The notes under the pieces are model-generated. The model searched no databases. It was not told the origin of the DNA and saw nothing but the letters and a program-made list of their open reading frames with translations. Shown here piece after piece: positions 54,906 through 62,524 of a stretch of 64,000 nucleotides of DNA. The translations under genes were made by a program, and so were the position numbers. Origin of the DNA: Sphingomonas sp. Leaf21. GTDB taxonomy: Bacteria; Pseudomonadota; Alphaproteobacteria; Sphingomonadales; Sphingomonadaceae. The stretch's first letter is position 1. Every line of letters begins with the position of its first letter. The DNA lies in contig NZ_CAKASM010000002.1 of NCBI RefSeq assembly GCF_916858675.1, positions 62,001-126,000 on the forward strand, written 5' to 3'.

Positions 54906-54981
54906 TGGTGGGCGATGACGGGCTCGAACCGCCGACATTCTCGGTGTAAACGAGACGCTCTACCGACTGAGCTAATCGCCC
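54906..54981 (-). tRNA. tRNA-Val(TAC)
   Basis: 76 bases including the encoded CCA. On the minus strand: acceptor GGGCGAT pairs with ATCGCCC; D-stem GCTC/GAGC; anticodon stem TCTCG/CGAGA with loop TTTACAC; anticodon TAC complementary to 54,946-54,948; T-stem GGCGG/CCGTC with TTCGAGC loop. Clean cloverleaf, closest to tRNA-Val(UAC). Confidence 0.95.
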
Positions 54982-55102
54982 CCTTTCGGGAAGACCGCCT
55001 AATGCCGATGGCCTTGCCGTCTGGCAAGCCGCTTTTGTGCGGCCAACCAAATAGGTTCCTTTGTTGGATACAAGATCGATAGCATCAGGTACATAACAGG
55101 AA

Positions 55103-55132
55103 CATCGAGGGCGCTGGACGTCGCGCTCGATG
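55103..55132 (+). other. Hairpin in the leader of the GTA-like cluster
   Basis: CATCGAG-g-GCG pairs with CGC-g-CTCGATG around CTGGACGT, ending 16 bases before the first structural gene. It could be an RNA leader hairpin or a palindromic regulator site. The 120 bases before it are AT-richer than surroundings and are the likely promoter region. Confidence 0.4.
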
Positions 55133-55148
55133 CTTCGGGGGAGCGGGG

Positions 55149-55625
55149 ATGGCCGGAACGGGGGAGGGCGCGCGGTGGACGCTGGCGCGGCGGCGGCAAT
55201 TCCTGGCGGCGCTGGCGGTCAGTGCCGATGCTGGCGTGGCGGCTCGGGCGGTGGGAGAGACGCTCGGTGCGGCCCGTTCGCTGCGGCGGCGCGACCGGGC
55301 CTTTGGCGAGGCCTGGGACGAGGCGATCGGCGCGGCGCACGCGCTGGTCGAGGAAGGACTGCTGCGCCGGATGCTGGCCCTGTTGGCCGGGGAGCAGGAG
55401 GAGGGCGGAGAGGCCGGTGCGGGGACCGCCGGCCTCTCCATCACCCCGCCGCTCCAGGCGACCGAGGTGCAACTTTATCTGAAGCTGCTCGCACGCCGCG
55501 ATGCGCTGGTCCAGGCGGGTGACGCCGGAAGCGAGGCGGCGCGGGTAAGTGCGGCGGAGACCGATGCGGCGCTGGAACGCGCGCTCGATGGCCTGGCGCG
55601 GCGGCGGTTGAAGGGGATGGCGTGA
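55149..55625 (+). CDS. Small terminase subunit-like protein (GTA g1-like)
   Basis: 158-residue helical protein opening the cluster. The N-terminal WTLARRRQFLAALAVSADAG and AARAVGETLGAARSLRRRD look like a helix-turn-helix of the type found in TerS; QATEVQLYLKLLARRDALVQ and AALERALDGLARRRLK are further helices. Position directly before the large terminase and size fit a small terminase or GTA g1. The sequence itself is not highly diagnostic. Its TGA overlaps the large terminase ATG by one base. Confidence 0.7.
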   Translation: MAGTGEGARWTLARRRQFLAALAVSADAGVAARAVGETLGAARSLRRRDRAFGEAWDEAIGAAHALVEEGLLRRMLALLAGEQEEGGEAGAGTAGLSITPPLQATEVQLYLKLLARRDALVQAGDAGSEAARVSAAETDAALERALDGLARRRLKGMA

Positions 55626-56935
55626 TGGCGGGGGAGGATGCGGCGACGCGGCTCGCCGCGCTGGCGCTGCTGGCACCGGAGGCACGCGAACAGGCGCTGG
55701 CGGCGCTGACGTCGGCGCAGAAGCGCGAACTGATCGAACGGTGGGAATTATGGGCGCATGACGGACAGGTCGCGCCGCCGGGCGACTGGCGCGTCTGGCT
55801 GATCCGCGCGGGACGCGGCTTCGGCAAGACGCGGGCGGGGGCGGAGTGGGTGAGTGCGCTCGCCCGCGACAATCCGGGGGCGCGGATCGCGCTGATGGGG
55901 GCGACCCTGCGCGATGTCGAGCGGGTGATGGTGCGCGGCGAAAGCGGGCTGCTGGCGGTGGCGCGCAAGGGCGAGCGGCCCAAATGGATCGGCAGCCTGG
56001 GGCAGGTGCATTTCGCGTCGGGCGCGATCGGCTTCGCCTATTCGGCGGCGGCGCCCGAGGCGTTGCGCGGCCCGCAGCATCATGCCGCCTGGTGCGACGA
56101 ACTGGGCAAGTGGAAGGGGGAGGCCGGGTGGGACAATCTGATGATGACGCTCCGTCTGGGCGATTTTCCTCGCGTGCTGGTCACGACCACGCCGCGTGCG
56201 ACGCCCCTGATGCGCAAGGTCATGGCGCTGCCCGATTGCGTCGAGACGATCGGGCGGACCAGCGACAATGCGCATCTGCCCGACAGTTTCCAGGAGGCGA
56301 TGCTCGCGCAATATGGCGACACGCGGCTGGGGCGCCAGGAACTGGATGGCGAGATGGTCGACGACCGCGAGGGTGCGCTGTGGACCCGCGCGCTGCTCGA
56401 TCGGCAACGCGCCAAGGCGGTGCCCGCGCTCGACCGGGTGGTGATCGGCGTCGATCCGCCCGCGACCAGCAGCGGCGATGCCTGCGGGATCGTCGCGGTC
56501 GGGCTGGGGCGCGACGGCCATGGCTATGTGCTGGAGGATGCGAGCGAAGCGGGACTGTCGCCCGAGGGCTGGGCGGCACGGGTGGCAGGCTGTGCCCGGC
56601 GCAACCGCGCGGACCGGGTGGTGGCGGAGCGCAACCAGGGCGGCGACATGGTGGAAAGCGTGCTGCGGCTCGCCGACCCGACTTTGCCGGTGCATCTGGT
56701 CTATGCCTCCACGGGCAAGGCCGCGCGGGCGGAGCCGGTGTCGTTCCTCTATGCGCAGGGACGGGTCTGGCACGGCCGGGGGTTTCCCGCGCTGGAGGAT
56801 GAATTGTGCGGGTTGGGCGTGGCGGGGGCCTATGAGGGGCCCGGCCGCTCGCCGGATCGCGCGGATGCGCTGGTCTGGGCGCTGACCGAGCTGATGCTGT
56901 CGGGACGCGGACCGCCGGGGATACGGAATTTGTGA
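55625..56935 (+). CDS. Large terminase subunit (DNA packaging ATPase)
   Basis: 436-residue terminase/GTA g2 homologue that packages DNA into capsids. The Walker A motif is at residues 63-69 (GRGFGKT) in LIRAGRGFGKTRAGAEWVSA, Walker B in HHAAWCDELGKW, and the C-terminal RNase H-like nuclease begins around VVIGVDPPATSSGDACGIVA, with AERNQGGDMVES. Typical of headful-packaging enzymes. A GTG three bases earlier is another possible start. A 128-base hairpin-rich repeat follows. Confidence 0.92.
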   Translation: MAGEDAATRLAALALLAPEAREQALAALTSAQKRELIERWELWAHDGQVAPPGDWRVWLIRAGRGFGKTRAGAEWVSALARDNPGARIALMGATLRDVERVMVRGESGLLAVARKGERPKWIGSLGQVHFASGAIGFAYSAAAPEALRGPQHHAAWCDELGKWKGEAGWDNLMMTLRLGDFPRVLVTTTPRATPLMRKVMALPDCVETIGRTSDNAHLPDSFQEAMLAQYGDTRLGRQELDGEMVDDREGALWTRALLDRQRAKAVPALDRVVIGVDPPATSSGDACGIVAVGLGRDGHGYVLEDASEAGLSPEGWAARVAGCARRNRADRVVAERNQGGDMVESVLRLADPTLPVHLVYASTGKAARAEPVSFLYAQGRVWHGRGFPALEDELCGLGVAGAYEGPGRSPDRADALVWALTELMLSGRGPPGIRNL

Positions 56936-56940
56936 GCTGA

Positions 56941-57068
56941 TCCTCCCCGGAACGGGGAGGGGGACCGCCGCGAAGCGGTGGTGGAGGGGGATCGCCGCTG
57001 GGCGAGTCCTGTGTGGAAGCCCCCCTCCGTCAGCGCTGCGCGCTGCCACCTCCCCGTACCGGGGAGGA
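56941..57068. repeat. Inverted intergenic repeat inside the GTA cluster, family B
   Basis: Outer arms TCCTCCCCGGAACGGGGAGG and CCTCCCCGTACCGGGGAGGA are each palindromic and complementary to one another. The internal stretch 56,959-56,989, with core CCGCCGCGAAGCGGTGGTGG, recurs identically at 62,462-62,492. It fills the gap between terminase and portal, the widest in the first half of the cluster. Confidence 0.7.
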
Positions 57069-57087
57069 GTGATTGAGGAGCAAGACG

Positions 57088-58191
57088 ATGAGGATGTTCG
57101 GTCGCAAGACCGGGCGGGGGGCCGCGCGTCCGCTGCTCGGGTTGGGGTTGGCGCGGTCGGGGGTGCCGCTGACGGGCTCGGCGCCGTCCTATGAGACGCA
57201 GGTGCGCGAGGGTTACTTGCGCAACCCGGTGGCGCAGCGCGCGGTGCGGATGGTCGCGGGCGGGCTGGCCGATGCGCCGCTCGCCGCCTCGCATCCCGAA
57301 CTGGTCGCGCTGGTCGCGGCGCGCAGCGAGGGGCAGGCGCTGCTGGAGACGGTGGCCACCCATCTGCTGCTGCACGGCAATGCCTATGTGCAGATCCTGC
57401 GCGATGCCGAGGGGGATGTCGTCGAGCTGTTCGCGCTTCGCCCCGAGCGGGTGACGATGGAACTGGACGCGAGCGGCTGGCCCGCCGCCTATCTCTACCG
57501 GGCGGGCGGGCGTGCGACCAAGCTGTCGGTCGATCCGGTGAAGCCGCAGGTGATTCACGTTAAAAGCTGCCACCCGCTCGACGACCATTATGGTCTGGGT
57601 TGTCTGGGCGCGGCGGCGGGGGCGATCGCGATCCACAATGCGGCCGCCGCCTGGAACCGCGCGCTGCTCGACAATGCGGCGCGGCCGTCGGGGGCCCTGG
57701 TCTATGATCCGGGCGACGGATCGACCCTGACGCCCGACCAGTTCGAGCGGTTGCGCGCCGAGATGGAGGGATTCGCGGGCAGCGGCAATGCCGGGCGTCC
57801 GCTGCTGCTGGAAGGCGGGCTGAAGTGGCAGGCGATGAGCCTGACCCCGGCGGAACTGGATTTCATCGCGGCCAAGGCGTCGGCGGCGCGGGAGATCGCG
57901 CTCGCCTTCGGTGTGCCGCCGATGCTGCTCGGCCTGCCCGGCGACAATACCTATGCCAATTACCGCGAGGCGAACCGCGCGCTGTGGCGACAGGCGATCC
58001 TGCCGCTGGCGGGCGCGATCCTGAGCGGCTTGGCGCAGGGGCTGGCGGGCTGGTTCGAGAATGCGAACCTGTCGGTCGACATCAACCGCGTCACCGCACT
58101 GGCCGAGGAGCGCCAGATGCTCTGGGCGATGGCGGGGTCGGCGGACTTTCTCGATCCGGCGGAGAAGCGCGCCATGGTGGGGCTGTCATGA
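57088..58191 (+). CDS. Phage portal protein (HK97 type)
   Basis: 367-residue portal protein forming the dodecameric ring for DNA entry; GTA g3-like. Family blocks: VREGYLRNPVAQRAVRMVAG, LLLHGNAYVQILRDAEGDV, HPLDDHYGLGCLGAAAGAIA, IALAFGVPPMLLGLPGDNTY and NYREANRALWRQAILPLAGA. The start was placed at the ATG with GAGGAG 8 bases upstream; the frame is open 15 bases earlier from a TTG. The next gene overlaps by 4 bases. Confidence 0.93.
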   Translation: MRMFGRKTGRGAARPLLGLGLARSGVPLTGSAPSYETQVREGYLRNPVAQRAVRMVAGGLADAPLAASHPELVALVAARSEGQALLETVATHLLLHGNAYVQILRDAEGDVVELFALRPERVTMELDASGWPAAYLYRAGGRATKLSVDPVKPQVIHVKSCHPLDDHYGLGCLGAAAGAIAIHNAAAAWNRALLDNAARPSGALVYDPGDGSTLTPDQFERLRAEMEGFAGSGNAGRPLLLEGGLKWQAMSLTPAELDFIAAKASAAREIALAFGVPPMLLGLPGDNTYANYREANRALWRQAILPLAGAILSGLAQGLAGWFENANLSVDINRVTALAEERQMLWAMAGSADFLDPAEKRAMVGLS

Positions 58192-58493
58192 GCGGTGACG
58201 TTCTGGCCCGGCTGCTGGCGCAGGCGGCGGATAGCGGCGCGGACCTGGTGACACTGCGCGCGGTCGCCGAGGAGGCGGGCGAGCTGGGCGCGACGCGTGC
58301 GCTGACCCGGCTCGGCCTCGCCGATGCGGATGCGGCGGAGGATGTCGCCGAGTTGCGCGAGCTGCTGTCGGCCTGGCGCGAGGCCAAGTCGTCGGTGTGG
58401 AAAAGCGCCATGGGCTGGCTGACGCGGCTGCTCGGCGCGCTGCTGCTCGCGGGGATCGCGATGCGGCTGGGGATGGAGGACTGGCTGAAATGA
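58188..58493 (+). CDS. Small GTA-cluster protein (g3.5-like, DUF6127 type)
   Basis: 101-residue protein between portal and protease. An Ala/Glu-rich helical part (LVTLRAVAEEAGELGATRAL, DVAELRELLSAWREAKS) is followed by a C-terminal membrane segment MGWLTRLLGALLLAGIAMRLG and a short tail EDWLK. It overlaps portal by 4 bases and the protease by 4 bases. Function unknown; its position corresponds to orf g3.5 of the Rhodobacter GTA. Confidence 0.75.
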   Translation: MSGDVLARLLAQAADSGADLVTLRAVAEEAGELGATRALTRLGLADADAAEDVAELRELLSAWREAKSSVWKSAMGWLTRLLGALLLAGIAMRLGMEDWLK

Positions 58494-58870
58494 GCCTGAC
58501 CTTCACCGGCTATGCCGCGATCTGGGATCGGATGGACCGGGCGGGCGACGTCATGCGGCGCGGCGCCTTTGCGGGTGCGCCGCTGGTGCCGCTGCTCTGG
58601 CAGCATCGCGGCACCGCGATGGGGCGGGTGGTGAGCCTGAACGAGGACGATACCGGACTGGCGGTCGAGGGGACGGTCGACGATCCGGCGCTCGCCGCGA
58701 TGGTGCGTGCGGGCACGGTGGCGGGTCTGTCGGTCGGATACCGCCCGCGTCGTGTCCATCAGGGCGCCGCCCGCGCGATCCTGTCGGCCGAACTGGTCGA
58801 GATCAGCCTGGTGGCGGTGCCGATGCAGCCGCTGGCCCGCGTGAATCATGTTGCAACCAAGGGGGACTGA
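58490..58870 (+). CDS. Prohead protease (HK97 family, U35)
   Basis: 126-residue serine protease that matures the capsid; GTA g4-like. Visible: LTFTGYAAIWDRMDRAGDVM, catalytic His in LLWQHRGTAMGRV, catalytic Ser in AGLSVGYRPRR, then ELVEISLVAVPMQPLARV. Shorter than the usual 150-200 residues, lacking the C-terminal extension. The capsid gene begins two bases after the stop. Confidence 0.9.
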   Translation: MSLTFTGYAAIWDRMDRAGDVMRRGAFAGAPLVPLLWQHRGTAMGRVVSLNEDDTGLAVEGTVDDPALAAMVRAGTVAGLSVGYRPRRVHQGAARAILSAELVEISLVAVPMQPLARVNHVATKGD

Positions 58871-58871
58871 T

Positions 58872-59870
58872 ATGGACGTGATCGAACGACCCGTGCTGGA
58901 CGGCGCGGGCCCGAAGACGAACACCGCGTTCGACGGCTATGTGCGCAGCGGCGCCACCGTCGAGCTGAAGGCCTTTACCGGCACCACCGGCGACAGCGGC
59001 GGCTATGCCGTCCCGCGTGAGATCGATGCGACGATCGCCTCGGTCCTGCGCAACGTCTCGCCGATCCGCAGCATCGCCAATGTCGTGACGGTCGGCTCGG
59101 CGGGCTATCGCAAGCTGGTGACCACCGGCGGCACGCCGTCGGGCTGGGCGAGCGAGACGGCGGCGCGACCCGAAACGGCGACGCCGAGCTTCGTCGAACT
59201 CGCGCCGCCGATGGGCGAACTCTACGCCAATCCGTCGGCCAGCCAGGCGATGCTCGACGATGCGGCCTTCGACGTCGAGGGCTGGCTGGCAGGCGAGATC
59301 GCGACCGAGTTCGCGCGCGCCGAGGGGCAGGCCTTCGTCAACGGGTCCGGCGTCAACCGGCCCAAGGGCTTCCTCGCCAATCCCGTCTCCAGCGCCAAGG
59401 ACGGCGTCCGGGCGTTCGGGACGCTGCAATATCTGGCGACGGGGACAAGCGGGGGTTTCGGCGACTCGCCCGAAGAGCGGCTGGTCGACTTCGTCCAGAC
59501 GTTGCGCGCACCCTATCGCCAGGGCGCGTGCTTCGTGATGAACGCGTCGACGGCGGCGCGCATCCGCAAGATGAAGACGCTCGACGGCCAGTTCATCTGG
59601 GCACCGAGCCTGGCGGCGGGGCAGCCGACGACGCTGCTCGGCTATCCGGTGATCGAGGCGGAGGAGATGCCCGATATCGCCACCGACGCCTGCGCCATCG
59701 CGTTCGGCAACTTCCAGGCGGGCTATCTCATCACCGAGCGCGCCGAGACCGCGATCCTGCGTGATCCGTACAGCAACAAGCCGTTCGTCACCTTCTACGC
59801 GACGCGGCGCGTCGGTGGCTGTGTCAGCGATTCGGAGGCGATCAAGCTGCTGAAATTCTCGGCGGGCTGA
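58872..59870 (+). CDS. Major capsid protein (HK97 fold)
   Basis: 332-residue capsid protein, GTA g5-like. The E-loop and P-domain features are recognisable: TTGDSGGYAVPREIDATIAS, RSIANVVTVGSAGYRKLV, SGWASETAARPETATPSF, and VNGSGVNRPKGFLANP; later FVMNASTAARIRKMKTLDG and TLLGYPVIEAEEMPDI. There is only a short N-terminal delta region (about 30 residues), fitting processing by the preceding protease or loss of the scaffold segment. A strong hairpin follows 12 bases after the stop. Confidence 0.94.
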   Translation: MDVIERPVLDGAGPKTNTAFDGYVRSGATVELKAFTGTTGDSGGYAVPREIDATIASVLRNVSPIRSIANVVTVGSAGYRKLVTTGGTPSGWASETAARPETATPSFVELAPPMGELYANPSASQAMLDDAAFDVEGWLAGEIATEFARAEGQAFVNGSGVNRPKGFLANPVSSAKDGVRAFGTLQYLATGTSGGFGDSPEERLVDFVQTLRAPYRQGACFVMNASTAARIRKMKTLDGQFIWAPSLAAGQPTTLLGYPVIEAEEMPDIATDACAIAFGNFQAGYLITERAETAILRDPYSNKPFVTFYATRRVGGCVSDSEAIKLLKFSAG

Positions 59871-59882
59871 TCGGAAAAAATG

Positions 59883-59909
59883 CGGGGCAGCCGGCAGGGG
59901 GCTGCCCCG
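59883..59909 (+). terminator. Hairpin after the capsid gene
   Basis: CGGGGCAGCC pairs perfectly with GGCTGCCCCG around GGCAGGG: a 10-bp GC stem without T-run. It begins the 200-base gap between capsid and connector genes, which holds no other gene. Likely a partial terminator or mRNA-stabilising end giving more capsid than downstream transcript. Confidence 0.55.
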
Positions 59910-60070
59910 TAGTTCAGGGAGAATGCCGGACCCTGCCGGGGGAGGCGCTGGGTCGACATGGCCGGTGCCCAAGGGGGAGGCGGGCAGCGGCTGTCCGATC
60001 ATCTGCCTGACAAGTGTGACGGCCATGTGTCCGGCTTGTCGCAACTTGTATCGGTGAAGGAGAATTCATC

Positions 60071-60568
60071 ATGATGAGCGGGACGATCGAGCCCATTCCC
60101 GCCGCGGCGCTCTCCGCGGCGGCCGGGGCGGTGCGCCGACTGTTGCGGCTGGACGAAGGCAATGAGGCGGAACTGGTCGAACAGGTCGCGGGAGTGGCGC
60201 TCGGGCTGGCCGAGTCGTTCTGCGGCCGGGTGACGATCCGCCGGGTCGTCGAGGAATCGCTGCCGGGTGCCAGCGGATGGCAAACGCTGTCGATGGGGCC
60301 GGTGGTCGCGATCCTGTCGGGCGGCGAGGGCGAGATCGATCGCGATGCGCGCGGCTGGATCCGCACGCGCGTGGCGACGACGGTGCGCTACCGCGCGGGG
60401 ATGGCCGAAAGCTGGGCGACGCTGCCGCCCGGGATCGCGCACGGCGTCGCGATCATGGGGGCGCATCTGTTCGACAATCGCGACGCCGCCGCCGTGCCGC
60501 CCGCCGCCGTCGCGGCGCTCTGGCGGCCCTGGCGGTCGATGCGGATCGATATGGCGAGGCGGGCATGA
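60071..60568 (+). CDS. Head-tail connector protein (gp6-like)
   Basis: 165-residue protein in the GTA g6 position. LRLDEGNEAELVEQVAGVAL and LAESFCGRVTIRR are typical of the helical first part of phage head-completion (gp6/gp15-like) proteins; AAVAALWRPWRSMRI is a characteristic end. GAAGGAGAA precedes the ATG. A 4-base overlap links it to the DUF3168 gene. A g7-like gene, usual between these two in Rhodobacter, is absent. Confidence 0.8.
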   Translation: MMSGTIEPIPAAALSAAAGAVRRLLRLDEGNEAELVEQVAGVALGLAESFCGRVTIRRVVEESLPGASGWQTLSMGPVVAILSGGEGEIDRDARGWIRTRVATTVRYRAGMAESWATLPPGIAHGVAIMGAHLFDNRDAAAVPPAAVAALWRPWRSMRIDMARRA

Positions 60569-60954
60569 CCGCGCGAGAGACTTTGCGCGATGCGATGCTG
60601 ACGGCGTTGCGGGACGCGCTGCGGCCTTTGGCGGTGGCGGTGTTCGATGCCGTGCCGGTGCGCGCGGGGGTGCCGCACGCGGTGCTGGGCGAGCCGAGCG
60701 ACAGCGACTGGGGCGCGGCGGGGATCGAGGGGCGCGAGATGCGCGCGACCGTCACGCTGGTCGACGAGGGCGAGAAGCCGCTGCGGCTGCGCGGCACGAT
60801 GCGCGCGGCGGAGGACATCGTGCTGCCCGATCCGCTGGCCGGGGGCTGGCGGGTCGCGGGGCTCAGCGTCGTGGCGACGCGAATGGCGAAGACGGGCACC
60901 CGCTGGACGGCGGTGATCGAATGGCGCGCGCGATTGTGGCGCGTGGGGCAATAG
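60565..60954 (+). CDS. DUF3168 tail-completion protein (GTA g8-like)
   Basis: 129-residue protein: N-terminal helix LRDAMLTALRDALRPLAVAV, then a beta-rich DUF3168-like part (GVPHAVLGEPSDSDWGAAGI, REMRATVTLVDEGEKPLRLR, RWTAVIEWRARLWRV). DUF3168 proteins act at the head-tail interface as tail terminators. It overlaps the previous gene by 4 bases and is followed by the major tail protein after 13. Confidence 0.82.
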   Translation: MTARETLRDAMLTALRDALRPLAVAVFDAVPVRAGVPHAVLGEPSDSDWGAAGIEGREMRATVTLVDEGEKPLRLRGTMRAAEDIVLPDPLAGGWRVAGLSVVATRMAKTGTRWTAVIEWRARLWRVGQ

Positions 60955-60967
60955 GGGGGAGACGGAC

Positions 60968-61375
60968 ATGGCGATCGAAAAGGGAAGTGCCTTTCTGCTG
61001 AAGATCGGCGACGGGGCGGAACCGCCGTCCTTCGCGACGATGGCGGGGCTGCGCACCACGCAATTGTCGATCAACGGCGAGACGGTGGTGGTGACCAACA
61101 AGGATTCGGGCGGCTGGCGCGAATTGCTGTCGGGTGCGGGGGTGCGGCATGTCAGTGTCGCTGGCGCCGGCGTGTTCACCGGATCGGCGGCGGAGGCGCG
61201 GATGCGCGGCCATGCGCTCTCGGGCACGATCGAAACCTATCGGTTGAGCTTCGAGAGCGGCGGATCGATGACCGGCCGCTTCCTGGTCACCCGCCTCGAC
61301 TATAGTGGGGATTTCGGGGGCGAACGGACCTACACGCTGGCGCTGGAGAGTTCCGGCCAGGTGGTGGCGGCATGA
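60968..61375 (+). CDS. Major tail protein (TP901-1 type)
   Basis: 135-residue tail-tube protein, GTA g9-like. MAIEKGSAFLLKIGDG, TMAGLRTTQLSINGETVVVT, NKDSGGWRELLSGAGVRHVS and the C-terminal YTLALESSGQVV are typical of the family. Structural, forms the hexameric rings of the tail. ATGA overlap with the next gene. Confidence 0.9.
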   Translation: MAIEKGSAFLLKIGDGAEPPSFATMAGLRTTQLSINGETVVVTNKDSGGWRELLSGAGVRHVSVAGAGVFTGSAAEARMRGHALSGTIETYRLSFESGGSMTGRFLVTRLDYSGDFGGERTYTLALESSGQVVAA

Positions 61376-61686
61376 GCGCGGCGGCGAATCCGTTGCGCGG
61401 CGAGGCGGCGTTGCACATCGGCGGGGCGGAGATGGTCGTCCGGCCGAGTTTCCAGGCGCTGGTCGCCGCCGAGGGTGAGCTGGGCCCGTTGTTCGAACTC
61501 GTCGAGCGCGCCGGGGAGGGGAAGCTGTCGCTGCGCGAGGCGGCGGCGCTGATCTGGCATTGCCTGCACGACGTGCCCGAGGAGCTGAGCCGGGAGCAAC
61601 TGGGCGAGGCGTTGATCGAGCTGGGGCTCGGCGCGCTGGCGCCGGTGCTGCGGCAATTGCTGCGCCAGATCCTGGGCGGGCGGTGA
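61372..61686 (+). CDS. GTA gp10-like protein (tail assembly)
   Basis: 104-residue protein: beta start EAALHIGGAEMVVRPSFQAL, then helices LVAAEGELGPLFELVERAGE and AAALIWHCLHDVPEELSREQ. It matches the GTA_gp10 pattern (gene transfer agent family protein) of alphaproteobacteria. Probably a tail assembly chaperone partner. Overlaps the next gene by 4 bases (GTGA). Confidence 0.82.
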   Translation: MSAAANPLRGEAALHIGGAEMVVRPSFQALVAAEGELGPLFELVERAGEGKLSLREAAALIWHCLHDVPEELSREQLGEALIELGLGALAPVLRQLLRQILGGR

Positions 61687-61883
61687 GCTTTTCGGACGAG
61701 GCGGGTCAGCTTGCGGGCATGGCGGGCGCGGTACTGGGATGGTCGCCCGACCGCTTCTGGCGTGCCACGCCCGCCGAGCTTCGCGCGGTGGTGACGGCGA
61801 TGACGGGCATGGCGGGGATGGGCGGCGATCCGCCGTCCCCCGACCGCCTCGCCCGGTTGCGGGAGATGTATCCGGATGGATGA
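61683..61883 (+). CDS. Tail assembly chaperone-like small protein (g10.1-like)
   Basis: 66-residue protein starting at GTG. LGWSPDRFWRATPAELRAVV is the diagnostic block of the DUF2376/rcc01693-type phage proteins that follow gp10. The stop overlaps the next start by 8 bases. With the preceding gene it is equivalent to the two-part tail chaperones of siphophages. Confidence 0.82.
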   Translation: MSFSDEAGQLAGMAGAVLGWSPDRFWRATPAELRAVVTAMTGMAGMGGDPPSPDRLARLREMYPDG

Positions 61884-62457
61884 GCAGGAATGGGCGCCCC
61901 GCATCGACACGCGGGGCATCGCCGCCGACATGGCGGCGATGCGTGACGAGCTGTCGCGCGGGCTGGGCACGGCGGCGGAGATCGGCGCGCGGGCGGTCGA
62001 ACATGCGCTGCTCCGCGCGGCGCGGACCGGCAAGTTCGGTTTCGAGGAGCTGAAGGCGACCGCGCTGTCGGTGCTCGACCAGATCGCTCGCATGGCGCTG
62101 CGCGACCTGCTCGGCCTGGCGCGCGGCGGCGGGCGGGGCGGGGAGGATGGCGACCGGGGCAGCGGCTGCTTCGGGAACGATGTGTTGAGCGGGCTGCTGT
62201 CGGGCCTGCCCGGCCGCGCGACCGGCGGGCCGGTGGCGCCCGACCGACCCTATCTGGTCGGCGAACGCGGTCCCGAGCTGTTCGTGCCGACCAGCAGCGG
62301 GCGGGTCGAGACGCTAGGCCCCGACGGCGGCGGTGGTTCGCGCGAGGTACGCGTGGCGATCACGATCAACGCCGGGGCAGGGCAGGCGGGCGACGTCCTG
62401 CAACGCTCCAGCCGCCAGGTCGCGCGGGCGGTGCGGGCGGCGCTGGCGGAGGATTGA
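61876..62457 (+). CDS. Short tape-measure-like tail protein (g11-like)
   Basis: 193-residue protein. The helical N-terminus (DTRGIAADMAAMRDELSRGL) and LGLARGGGRGGEDG linker precede the typical tape-measure C-terminal block ATGGPVAPDRPYLVGERGPE plus LFVPTSSGRVE, ending in RSSRQVARAVRAALAED. Sphingomonad GTA-like clusters are known for such short versions; in phages this gene sets tail length, so a very short tail or a different ruler is implied. Followed by a repeat copy. Confidence 0.8.
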   Translation: MDEQEWAPRIDTRGIAADMAAMRDELSRGLGTAAEIGARAVEHALLRAARTGKFGFEELKATALSVLDQIARMALRDLLGLARGGGRGGEDGDRGSGCFGNDVLSGLLSGLPGRATGGPVAPDRPYLVGERGPELFVPTSSGRVETLGPDGGGGSREVRVAITINAGAGQAGDVLQRSSRQVARAVRAALAED

Positions 62458-62461
62458 GGGC

Positions 62462-62492
62462 GGGGGACCGCCGCGAAGCGGTGGTGGAGGGG
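62462..62492. repeat. Partial copy of repeat family B
   Basis: 31 bases identical to 56,959-56,989 (core CCGCCGCGAAGCGGTGGTGG flanked by G-runs), located in the 67-base spacer before the last gene. It lacks the outer arms of the longer copy. Confidence 0.65.
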
Positions 62493-62524
62493 CTTCCCCG
62501 GCACAGGTTCAGGAGACTAACCAG

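Noticed and set aside
52862..55027. 721-codon minus-strand frame opposite GH127 and through tRNA-Val
   Set aside because: Antisense to a gene with an intact GH127 active site and running through a tRNA gene.
54906..55148. tRNA-Val as prophage attachment site
   Set aside because: No integrase and no repeat of the tRNA end was found within the window; GTA-like features fit better. It cannot be excluded beyond 64,000.
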